Counted from the first letter of the stretch, positions 1-6,013 are shown. The stretch: DNA of 7,342 nt from Armatimonadota bacterium (GCA_016183885.1 JACPDS010000223.1:1-7342); one strand, 5' to 3'. Notes: generated from the sequence alone by a model not told the origin. Numbers and translations are program-made.

Positions 1-1428
1 AGTGGTAAAAAGCATAATTAAGCGGTCAATTCCGATACCTATTCCTCCGGTAGGAGGCATTCCATATTCTAAAGCTTGTAAGTAATCTTCATCCATTGGA
101 TGAGTTTCTTCATCTCCAGAAGCTTTTAATTCTAATTGTTCTTCAAATCTTTTTCTTTGGTCTTGGGGGTCGTTTAATTCGGAAAAAGCGTTGGCAATTT
201 CAAAATTAGCGATAAATAATTCAAAACGGTAAGTTAAGTTCGGGTCATCTTCTTTCTTTTTTGCTAAAGGAGAAAGTTCAATTGGATAATCTAAAATAAA
301 AGTAGGCTGGATTAAATGAGGTTCAACAGCGATTTCAAAAATTTTATCTAAAAGATGAGTTAAAGAAGCGCCTTCCATAGAAATTCCTAATTTTTTAGCT
401 GTATTTACAGCAAATTCATAATTTCTTAATTTATCTAAATCTAAATCGGAAAATTTTTTTAAAGCTTCAGTATAAGTGATTTTGGAATAAGGAGGTTTTA
501 AGTTAATTATGTCTTTTTTAAATTGAATTTCATAATTTTTTATTACATTTTTGGCTAAATGATTAATTAAATTTTCAGTAATTTCCATCATCCCATGATA
601 ATCAGAATAAGCTTCATAAAGTTCTAACATCGTAAATTCAGGATTATGTTTTGTAGAAATTCCTTCATTGCGGAAAGTTCTTCCAATTTCATAAACTTTT
701 TCTAATCCCCCCACAATACAGCGTTTTAAATAAAGTTCTGTGGCAATGCGTAAATACAAATTTAATTTTAAAGCATTGTGGAAAGTGGTAAAAGGACGAG
801 CGCTGGCTCCTCCAGCCAGTAAACTCATTACTGGTGTTTCTACTTCTATAAATCCTTGAATATCTAAAAAATTTCGAACTTCAGAGATAATTTTACTTCT
901 TAAACTAAATAATTCTTTTATTTTAGGATTAATAATTAAATCTAAATAACGCTGACGATAGCGCAGTTCAGGATCTTTAAGACCATGCCATTTTTCAGGC
1001 AGCGGATGAAGAGCCTTGGATAGAATTTTAAATTTTTTTACCGCTATTGTCAATTCCCCTTTATGGGTGCGGAAAATTTCCCCGCTAAGACCTAAAATAT
1101 CTCCTAAATCAAGATATTTTAAAATTTTATAATTTTCTTTTCCGATTATATTTTCTCTAAAATAAATTTGAATATTAGAGTTTAAATCGGCAATATTTCC
1201 AAAAGTAGCTTTGCCGTGTTCTCTTAAAGCCATTAATCTTCCGGCAATACTAATTTCTTCAGTTTTATTTTCCCCGGGAGATAAATTTTGATATTTTTCT
1301 AATAATTTAAGTATGGAAGAATTAATAAAAAATCTTTCTCCATAAGGATTAAGGTTTAAATGATAAAGCTCTTCTAAATGTTTTTTACGCTGTAAAATTT
1401 GTTCATTAAGAGTCTCTTGTTCAAACAT
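1..1428 (-). CDS. lysS: Lysine-tRNA ligase, class II (C-terminus off the left edge)
   Basis: Class II lysyl-tRNA synthetase, which charges tRNA-Lys with lysine in the cytoplasm using ATP. The 476 visible residues show an N-terminal OB-fold anticodon-binding domain (about residues 58-140, beginning ISIAGRLMALREHG). The class II catalytic domain follows, with motif 1 around FLDIQGFIEVETPVM (187-201), the LysRS signature LLAGGASARPF (203-213), motif 2 FRNEGISTKHNPEFTMLEL (252-270) and motif 3 GIGIGIDRLIMLF near the last visible residue. Family members are usually about 490-505 residues, so only some 15-25 are missing. The ATG start lies 3 bases after the greA stop, in the same frame (TAA AAA ATG). 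No Shine-Dalgarno sequence precedes it, so translation is probably coupled to greA. The greA-lysS order is common in bacteria. The identification is secure. Confidence 0.97.
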   Translation of the reverse strand, partial: MFEQETLNEQILQRKKHLEELYHLNLNPYGERFFINSSILKLLEKYQNLSPGENKTEEISIAGRLMALREHGKATFGNIADLNSNIQIYFRENIIGKENYKILKYLDLGDILGLSGEIFRTHKGELTIAVKKFKILSKALHPLPEKWHGLKDPELRYRQRYLDLIINPKIKELFSLRSKIISEVRNFLDIQGFIEVETPVMSLLAGGASARPFTTFHNALKLNLYLRIATELYLKRCIVGGLEKVYEIGRTFRNEGISTKHNPEFTMLELYEAYSDYHGMMEITENLINHLAKNVIKNYEIQFKKDIINLKPPYSKITYTEALKKFSDLDLDKLRNYEFAVNTAKKLGISMEGASLTHLLDKIFEIAVEPHLIQPTFILDYPIELSPLAKKKEDDPNLTYRFELFIANFEIANAFSELNDPQDQRKRFEEQLELKASGDEETHPMDEDYLQALEYGMPPTGGIGIGIDRLIMLFTT

Positions 1429-1431
1429 TTT

Positions 1432-1917
1432 TTAGAATATTTTTTTAGATATTTTTAAAATTTTATATTGACTTTTTCCAGCAGGAGTTTTTACATCTAC
1501 AATTTGATTCTTTTTTCTGTTTATAAGAGCCATTCCCATAGGAGATTCATTAGAAATTTTCTTTTGGGATGGATCGGATTCCGCCGTTCCTACAATAGTA
1601 AATTCTAATTTTTCATTATTTTTTATATTTTCTATAGATACCGTTGAACCTAAACTAACAATATCGGTATGAACTTCTTTTTCATCTATTACTCTGGCAT
1701 GACGGATTAAATTATCTAAATTGGCAATTTCTCCTTCAACAAAAGATTGTTCTGCCTTAGCGTCTTCATATTCAGAATTTTCTCCGATTTCTCCAAATTC
1801 TTTAGCTTGACGAATGCGCTCCGCCACTTCTTTTCTCTGATGAGATTTATAATGATGTAGTTTTTCTTCTAATTTTTTTAAACCATCCGGAGTAAGAATA
1901 ATTTCTTTTTCTTGCAT
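1432..1917 (-). CDS. greA: Transcription elongation factor GreA
   Basis: GreA binds the RNA polymerase secondary channel and stimulates cleavage of backtracked RNA. The 161-residue product matches the usual length (about 158). It has an N-terminal coiled coil (about 1-75) with the tip loop FGEIGENSEYEDAK (41-54), then a C-terminal FKBP-like domain with the family sequences KISNESPMGMAL and VKTPAGKSQYKILKI. The tip acidic pair appears as Glu43 and Glu46; E. coli has Asp41 and Glu44, so the first is a conservative change. I chose the ATG at 1917 because GGAGG lies 4 bases upstream and the protein then begins in the family-typical way (MQEKEIILTPDGLKKLEEKL). An upstream in-frame ATG at 1947 would add ten residues encoded by the intergenic repeat and lacks support. 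The gene is followed by lysS after 3 bases. Confidence 0.96.
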   Translation of the reverse strand: MQEKEIILTPDGLKKLEEKLHHYKSHQRKEVAERIRQAKEFGEIGENSEYEDAKAEQSFVEGEIANLDNLIRHARVIDEKEVHTDIVSLGSTVSIENIKNNEKLEFTIVGTAESDPSQKKISNESPMGMALINRKKNQIVDVKTPAGKSQYKILKISKKIF

Positions 1918-1927
1918 TTTTCCTCCT
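1915..1927. repeat. 13-bp direct repeat, left copy (greA RBS and start)
   Basis: CATTTTTCCTCCT, identical to 2143-2155. On the minus strand it reads AGGAGGAAAAATG, the functional ribosome-binding site and ATG of greA. It may be a target-site duplication made by insertion of the 215-bp element. The alternative is chance similarity between two strong ribosome-binding sites. Confidence 0.6.
1921..1927 (-). promoter_or_regulatory. Ribosome-binding site of greA
   Basis: AGGAGGA on the minus strand, with GGAGG 4 bases from the ATG at 1917. It decides the greA start. It is the strongest Shine-Dalgarno in the window; the cassette genes with a recognisable site have AGGA or AGGAG 9 bases from the start. 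The site plus start codon (1915-1927) is copied exactly at 2143-2155. Confidence 0.8.
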
Positions 1928-1963
1928 ATGTTAAACACAGAGCGCACAGAGAAAAAAATTTTT

Positions 1964-1980
1964 TTCCGCCTTTGGCGGAA
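1964..1980 (-). terminator. GC-rich hairpin, possible weak terminator before greA
   Basis: A perfect 7-bp stem (TTCCGCC and GGCGGAA) with a 3-base loop. In the direction of transcription the stem is followed by five A and then seven T. The T-tract therefore begins five bases after the stem, which is not the canonical arrangement. It may attenuate transcription from the cassette into greA-lysS, or may simply be the inner hairpin of the repeat element. The structure is certain; terminator function is doubtful. Confidence 0.35.
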
Positions 1981-2085
1981 TCTTATCCTTCTAGAAACAA
2001 GACTCTGCGTTCTCTTAAAAATTTATCTTTTAATTACATAAATCCTTGTTAAAAATAATTGTAGAGGGCACAGAGAATTTATATC

Positions 2086-2108
2086 TTTTCAATACAAAGT
2101 ATTGAAAA
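2086..2108. repeat. Perfect 10-bp AT-rich hairpin inside the repeat element
   Basis: TTTTCAATAC and its exact complement GTATTGAAAA flank the loop AAA. It occupies, in the second half of the element, the same place as the GC-rich hairpin in the first half. No T-tract follows on either strand, so I do not call it a terminator. Confidence 0.55.
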
Positions 2109-2142
2109 AAAATTAAATCCCTCTGTGATCTCTGTGGTTTAT

Positions 2143-2155
2143 CATTTTTCCTCCT
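2143..2155. repeat. 13-bp direct repeat, right copy (orphan RBS and start)
   Basis: CATTTTTCCTCCT, identical to 1915-1927. On the minus strand AGGAGGAAAAATG begins only a ten-codon reading frame (MINHRDHRGI, stop at 2113-2115) that lies inside the repeat element. This looks like a ribosome-binding site cut off from its gene rather than the start of a real one. It lies 12 bases after the upstream gene's stop. Confidence 0.6.
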
Positions 2156-2167
2156 TAACTTAATAAG

Positions 2168-3073
2168 TTAATTAAGTTTTTCAATTCTCGCCTTAAATTT
2201 TAGTTTATTGATTAAATTTAGATAGTCATTTGGAGTAATTTCTTCCCATTTTTTTTGTAATATTGCTAAAAGCGCCGCTTCTAAAACATTTGTTCCAAAA
2301 GATCGGCCTTGAAATTCCGGAGTGGTAGTAATTAAATAACTAACGTTTTTAGCTTTTAAATTTTCTAAATCTTCTTTAGTAACTGTATTAGTGAGAATAA
2401 TTTTCCCTTGCAGATTTTTTGGCAGATATTTTTTTATAAAATGAAAATCTCCGGCAATTAAATCGGATTCATTATAATATTTAACATATTTTTCTTCCGG
2501 TTCTTTTTCTTGTTCTTTGCCTACCGGATATAAAAAGCTGATTGGAAGTTTGCAAATTTCAGGAAGAAGTTTTTTGGCATATTCTTCTAATTCTTCCAAA
2601 GAGAAAATTGGTTTATCAATTTGCAGAGCAAAAATTAAATCTCCAAAGATCATTTTGCATCCAGCTTCCCAAAAAGCCTGGGCCATTCCAAAACGATCCA
2701 TCGCTGAAACCATTAAAATTTTTTTCTCTTTAAGTTTAAATTTATCTTCATTTAATAAATATTTTACTACCTCCCTTTCTAAAGTATTTTTTAAACCGCT
2801 TCCATCGACTACCGGCGTATTTTTTACTACTTCTTTCAAGCGCAATCCATCTTTTAGAGCATAGCGCTCATTACGGGTGTAAAGATAAATATCTAATCCT
2901 CCCAACCCAATCGCATCTACTTTTCCATCTAACTCAATTAATAATTTTTGAGCTTTTTTAAAATCTCCGTCAGTGCCGATTCTTTTTATTTCAAATTTTT
3001 CTCCTAAAAGTTCTACTTCCGCGCTATGGTCTCTTTTAGAAGAACCTAAAGAAACACTAACAATTTTTCTCAA
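2168..3073 (-). CDS. Conserved protein of the family labelled 'quinate 5-dehydrogenase' (function unknown)
   Basis: A 301-residue soluble protein without signal peptide or membrane segment. From memory it matches a conserved family annotated 'quinate 5-dehydrogenase', with hallmark stretches MRKIVSVSLGSSKRDH (1-16), VDAIGLGGLDIYL (52-64), PVVDGSGLKNTLER (87-100), DLIAGDFHFIKKYLP (204-218) and LITTTPEFQGRSFGTNVLEA (247-266). I see no GxGxxG nucleotide-binding loop and none of the AroE-type active-site pattern, so the enzymatic label is unsupported; it may have been carried over from the adjacent reductase. The start is TTG, with AGGAG 9 bases upstream, and the family N-terminus begins exactly there. 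It lies 19 bases after the reductase stop and is the last gene of the cassette, so a role in the same process is likely. Family recognition is good; function is unknown. Confidence 0.85.
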   Translation of the reverse strand: MRKIVSVSLGSSKRDHSAEVELLGEKFEIKRIGTDGDFKKAQKLLIELDGKVDAIGLGGLDIYLYTRNERYALKDGLRLKEVVKNTPVVDGSGLKNTLEREVVKYLLNEDKFKLKEKKILMVSAMDRFGMAQAFWEAGCKMIFGDLIFALQIDKPIFSLEELEEYAKKLLPEICKLPISFLYPVGKEQEKEPEEKYVKYYNESDLIAGDFHFIKKYLPKNLQGKIILTNTVTKEDLENLKAKNVSYLITTTPEFQGRSFGTNVLEAALLAILQKKWEEITPNDYLNLINKLKFKARIEKLN

Positions 3074-3092
3074 AATTTTATTCTCCTTTCAT

Positions 3093-4187
3093 TTAAACAG
3101 GATGAATAAGAAATTTTCCTTCTTTTTTTCTTATAAAATTTTTTATTTTTTCAATCTTTTCATTGCTAACAATTTGGTCAAAACTTCTAAAACCAGCTAA
3201 TTTAAAGCCGTGTTTCTTGGCTAATTCAGTGATTTCTTCCACTTTCTCAATTTTTATTTCTCTCCCCAGACTAAAATTTTCATATTTTCCTTCCAGGGTT
3301 AAAATCATTGTTTCTGCCATACAGGCTAAAGCTAGACCCTTAGGATAACCAAAATCATAGTTTAAATTTATATTTCCCGGAAGTTTTACTAATCCCCCTT
3401 CAATTACTAAAACATCTTCTCTTAACATCGCCACCTCGCGGCAAACATCATGAGGCAAAGCTACATCGCAAATCACCGAGCCTATTTTAAGGTCGGAAGA
3501 TTTAATAATGCCTCCTGAAGAACTAGCGCTGATAATTATATCGGCATTTCTAATTCCCAAACTAAGATCGGTAGAAATCTCTATTTTTCCTCCATAGCGT
3601 TCTTGAATCATTTGGGCGATTTTTTTTAATCGAGGGAGATTTCTGGCAATTAAAGTTAAATGAGGGATTTCTTTAGCTAGAATTTGAGCGCAGACACTGC
3701 CGATTGAACCTGAGGCTCCAATTATCGCGGCATTAGTATATTTAAGATTTATATTTAACATTTTAGCCGCCAGCAGCGTAGCTTCAATCGCAGTGGCAAT
3801 AGTATAGCTATTTCCACTCGTAACGGCAATATTTAAATTTTGAGAAATGTTTATTCCCGCATCTCCCACTACTGAGGTAAAACCGCCTAATCCTAAGATT
3901 TTTGCTCCTAGTGATTCCGCGATTTTTCCTCCATGGATAATTTTTTTATAAACTATGGAACGCTCTAGATTTAAGAATTGATGCGGCATTAAAGGAATAA
4001 CAATAAAATAACCTTCTAAAGTCTTTCCATTTTGAGTTTTCATTCCGGTGATAGTAGAAACTTTAAAAGGGGGCATCCAATCTAATACTTTTTCAACTAA
4101 AGCTTCTCTTTTTTGAGAAGCTTTAGGTTCAAAGCGTATTACATCTTTAATGTCTAAAGGATGAATTAAAAAAGCAAATTTTTCCAC
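3093..4187 (-). CDS. NADP-binding reductase resembling acyl-ACP reductase (COG5322-type)
   Basis: A 364-residue protein with a Rossmann domain. The nucleotide loop is GASGSIGS (157-164), followed by LIARN (179-183), where Arg182 could contact an NADP phosphate. Several stretches parallel cyanobacterial fatty acyl-ACP reductase as I remember it: LGLGGFTSVVG (98-108), TSGNSYTIA (123-131), ACMAETMILTLEGKYENFS (288-306) and AKKHGFKL (323-330). Cys289 aligns with the cysteine (Cys294 in Synechococcus elongatus) that forms the acyl-thioester intermediate. The likely reaction is reduction of an acyl thioester to an aldehyde, with the acyl group unknown. Databases often call such proteins shikimate/quinate dehydrogenase. 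The GTG start is fixed because an in-frame TAA directly precedes it and the next Met is residue 38. There is no good Shine-Dalgarno, and the gene follows the SRPBCC gene by 7 bases, so coupled translation is likely. Confidence 0.85.
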   Translation of the reverse strand: MEKFAFLIHPLDIKDVIRFEPKASQKREALVEKVLDWMPPFKVSTITGMKTQNGKTLEGYFIVIPLMPHQFLNLERSIVYKKIIHGGKIAESLGAKILGLGGFTSVVGDAGINISQNLNIAVTSGNSYTIATAIEATLLAAKMLNINLKYTNAAIIGASGSIGSVCAQILAKEIPHLTLIARNLPRLKKIAQMIQERYGGKIEISTDLSLGIRNADIIISASSSGGIIKSSDLKIGSVICDVALPHDVCREVAMLREDVLVIEGGLVKLPGNINLNYDFGYPKGLALACMAETMILTLEGKYENFSLGREIKIEKVEEITELAKKHGFKLAGFRSFDQIVSNEKIEKIKNFIRKKEGKFLIHPV

Positions 4188-4194
4188 TTATTTT

Positions 4195-4635
4195 TTATTT
4201 TGTTCCTTCAATTTTTTGTTTTAAGCCTTCCAGCATCATTTGAGAATTTTCTTCTACTTTTAATTTTAAAGTAGGACCGATTAATTCAGTTAAAGAAGGA
4301 ATTCCAAAATCAAAATCTACTCCTAAAGAAACTAATGTTCCCTCTTGATTTTCTTCAAAAGTCCATTCTCCTTCAAATTTATCTAAATCGCCTTCGATTA
4401 ATTTATATTTTATTATTTTATTTTCATCATCAAAATTGTCAAGTTCTTTCCAGATAATTGGAGTGCCGTCTACATTAGTAATCCATTCAGTAATAGTGGA
4501 ATTGTTTTTGCGTTCCAATACTTTTACGCTTTCTACATCCCGCATAAATTTAGGATATTCTTCCATTTTTTTGGTAAGTTCATAAATATCTTGGGATTTC
4601 CCTTTAATTAATAACGATTTTTTTACATAGGGCAT
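4195..4635 (-). CDS. START/SRPBCC-type lipid-binding or cyclase-like protein
   Basis: A 146-residue cytoplasmic protein that looks like the START-like helix-grip fold (COQ10-type or polyketide cyclase/dehydrase families). The sequence DIYELTKKMEEYPKFMRDVE (16-35) is the typical first helices and loop. Alternating beta-strands with Trp and Phe residues follow (EWITNVDGTPIIWKELDNFD, GEWTFEE), and a long C-terminal helix (about 115-142) closes the cavity. Such folds bind hydrophobic ligands such as quinones, polyketides or acyl chains; the ligand here is unknown. I chose the ATG at 4635 because AGGA lies 9 bases upstream and the domain begins at once (MPYVKKSLLIKG). A longer frame to 4716 overlaps the aminotransferase and adds a Lys-rich tail without family match. 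It lies between the aminotransferase (28-base gap) and the reductase (7-base gap), which suggests it carries or shapes their substrate. Confidence 0.82.
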   Translation of the reverse strand: MPYVKKSLLIKGKSQDIYELTKKMEEYPKFMRDVESVKVLERKNNSTITEWITNVDGTPIIWKELDNFDDENKIIKYKLIEGDLDKFEGEWTFEENQEGTLVSLGVDFDFGIPSLTELIGPTLKLKVEENSQMMLEGLKQKIEGTK

Positions 4636-4663
4636 TTTTAAAATTCCTTTCTTAAAAATTATT

Positions 4664-5923
4664 TTAATTTTTGATAAATTGTTTTTGCACCTTAGAAATA
4701 CTTTTTTCAAAAACATCTAAAGCAAAATCTATTTCTTCTTTTTTAATAATTAAAGGCGGTTCAAAACGAATTACTTTAGGCATATTTAAAGTATAAGCTC
4801 CAATCACTTTTTGACGAGCCATTTCAAAAATAACTCCTCCTGCATAACCTTCTTTAACCATTTCCACGCCAATCATTAAACCTAAACCCCTTGCTTCTGC
4901 AATAATTTGAGGATATTTTTCTTTAATTTCTTTAAGTTTCGTTAATAAATAATTACCTTGTTCTTTGGCATTTTGAGGAAGATTTTCTTCTTGAATGACT
5001 TTTAAAGCCTCTAAGCCAGCTATACAGGCTAATTCACTTCCTCCAAAAGTAGAGGTATGAATTAAAGGAGCTTCAAAAAATGGCTGCCAGACTTCTTTTG
5101 TCCCAATAAAAGCTCCGATAGGCATTACTCCCCCTCCTAGCGCTTTGCCTAAGAGCATAATGTCGGGAGCAATTTGAAAATGTTCGCAGGCAAACATTTT
5201 TCCTGTTCTGCCTAAGCCGGTTTGAATTTCATCAATAATTAAAAGAATTTTTTTGTCTGTGCAAAGTTTTCTTACTTCTGATAAATAATTTTGCGGAGGG
5301 AAAATAATTCCCCCTTCTCCTTGAATAGGTTCTAAGATTACAGCGGCGGTTTTTTCATCAATAGCTTTTTCTAAATTTTCTAAATCGGCAAATGGCACTT
5401 GAATAAAATCCGGGATAAGAGGTTCAAAAGGTTTTTTATAAAGTTCTCTTCCCGAAACAGATAAAGAACCCATAGTTTTTCCATGAAAAGCTCCGAGCGC
5501 GGAGATGATTTTTGTTTTTTTAGTATATAATCTGGCTAATTTAAGCGCTCCTTCAACAGCTTCTGCGCCGGAGTTGCAAAAAAAAGAATATTGAAGATTC
5601 CCCGGAGTAATTTTAGCCAGCATTTCAGCTAATTCCGCTAATGGTTTATTTAAAAATACTTTAGCTGAAAGCGGGAGCATTTCCAATTGTTTTTTTACAG
5701 CTTCGATGATTTTAGGATGGCAATGCCCGGCTGCAAAAACGCCAAATCCTCCATGACAATCTAAAAATTTATTTCCCAAATGGTCGATTATATATACTCC
5801 TTCTCCTTTAGTTTCGATAGTAGCGTACCCGCTGAATTTTAAAAGTCTGGCTAAAGAAGGATTATAATAATTTTTATATTTTTCTAAAATTTCTTGATTT
5901 AAATCCATGATAGCTGTATCCAT
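4664..5923 (-). CDS. Class III PLP-dependent aminotransferase, putrescine aminotransferase-like
   Basis: A full-length (419-residue) class III aminotransferase that exchanges an amino group between an amine and an oxo acid or aldehyde. Visible motifs are the phosphate-binding FFCNSGAEAVEGALKLAR (114-131), GAFHGKTMGSLS (144-155), the EPIQGEGGI region (198-206), DEIQTGLGRTG with Asp231 (231-241), and the PLP lysine Lys260 in LLGKALGGGVMPIGA. The closest match I can recall is E. coli putrescine aminotransferase PatA/YgjG; the shared stretches GKMFACEH, ALGGGVMPIGA, TFGG, and TLN followed by IRFEPPL are particularly PatA-like. Acetylornithine or another omega-aminotransferase activity cannot be excluded. 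The ATG at 5923 has AGGA 9 bases upstream; a second ATG five codons in has no such site. It is the first gene of the four-gene cassette, and a promoter could lie in the 90-base gap upstream, though I see no convincing one. Confidence 0.92.
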   Translation of the reverse strand: MDTAIMDLNQEILEKYKNYYNPSLARLLKFSGYATIETKGEGVYIIDHLGNKFLDCHGGFGVFAAGHCHPKIIEAVKKQLEMLPLSAKVFLNKPLAELAEMLAKITPGNLQYSFFCNSGAEAVEGALKLARLYTKKTKIISALGAFHGKTMGSLSVSGRELYKKPFEPLIPDFIQVPFADLENLEKAIDEKTAAVILEPIQGEGGIIFPPQNYLSEVRKLCTDKKILLIIDEIQTGLGRTGKMFACEHFQIAPDIMLLGKALGGGVMPIGAFIGTKEVWQPFFEAPLIHTSTFGGSELACIAGLEALKVIQEENLPQNAKEQGNYLLTKLKEIKEKYPQIIAEARGLGLMIGVEMVKEGYAGGVIFEMARQKVIGAYTLNMPKVIRFEPPLIIKKEEIDFALDVFEKSISKVQKQFIKN

Positions 5924-5953
5924 TATTTTCTTTCCTTTCTTTAAAAAGTATTT

Positions 5954-5990
5954 GGAAAAAATAGGATTTCGTTAAAAATTAATTTTTTCC
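5954..5990. repeat. AT-rich inverted repeat between the peptidase and aminotransferase genes
   Basis: GGAAAAAAT (5954-5962) and its exact complement ATTTTTTCC (5982-5990) are separated by 19 bases, within the 90-base gap after the S46 peptidase stop. On the minus strand it is followed by AAATACTTTTT. It could be a weak terminator for the peptidase or an operator for the cassette. In such AT-rich DNA it could also be chance. Confidence 0.3.
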
Positions 5991-6013
5991 CTTTATTTAG
6001 AATGGCTTCAGGA

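Larger units (their letters stand above)
1928..2142. repeat. MITE-like palindromic CACAGAG/CTCTGTG repeat element
   Basis: This fills almost the whole gap between greA and the upstream cassette and carries no credible gene. Four related boxes alternate in orientation: 1939-1951 (AGAGCGCACAGAG), 2003-2015 (CTCTGCGTTCTCT), 2063-2075 (AGAGGGCACAGAG) and 2121-2133 (CTCTGTGATCTCT). Boxes 1 and 2 pair at 10 of 13 positions and boxes 3 and 4 at 11 of 13. Each pair encloses a short perfect hairpin. The outer ends are imperfect inverted repeats: TGTTAAACACAGAGCGCACA on the left, and TGATAAACCACAGAGATCAC reading inwards on the minus strand from the right. Exact 13-bp direct repeats sit immediately outside (1915-1927 and 2143-2155). 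I read this as a small non-autonomous insertion or REP-type repeat; the mobile nature is inference. Confidence 0.6.

Noticed and set aside
1918..1947. Ten-residue N-terminal extension of GreA from an upstream ATG at 1947
   Set aside because: The extension is encoded by the repeat element, has no Shine-Dalgarno, and the ATG at 1917 has a strong one and matches the family N-terminus.
2078..2106. Promoter-like pair on the minus strand: TTCAAT, 17 bases, TATAAA, upstream of greA
   Set aside because: The -35 matches consensus at only three of six positions and overlaps the perfect AT hairpin. In DNA this AT-rich, TATAAA-like strings are common.
1928..2142. CRISPR array or IS element in the intergenic region
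   Set aside because: The repeat boxes alternate in orientation with unequal, short spacing and there is no cas gene. No transposase reading frame fits in 215 bases.
2155..2171. AT-only palindrome TTAACTT-AAT-AAGTTAA over the end of the last cassette gene
   Set aside because: Seven A/T pairs with no T-tract after it on the coding strand; too weak to call a terminator.
2517..3348. Several plus-strand reading frames of 60-115 codons
   Set aside because: They lie opposite well-supported minus-strand genes, show no family resemblance, and have the composition of antisense shadows.
4636..4716. 27-residue extension of the SRPBCC protein
   Set aside because: It overlaps the end of the aminotransferase gene, is Lys-rich without family character, and the ATG at 4635 has a well-spaced AGGA.
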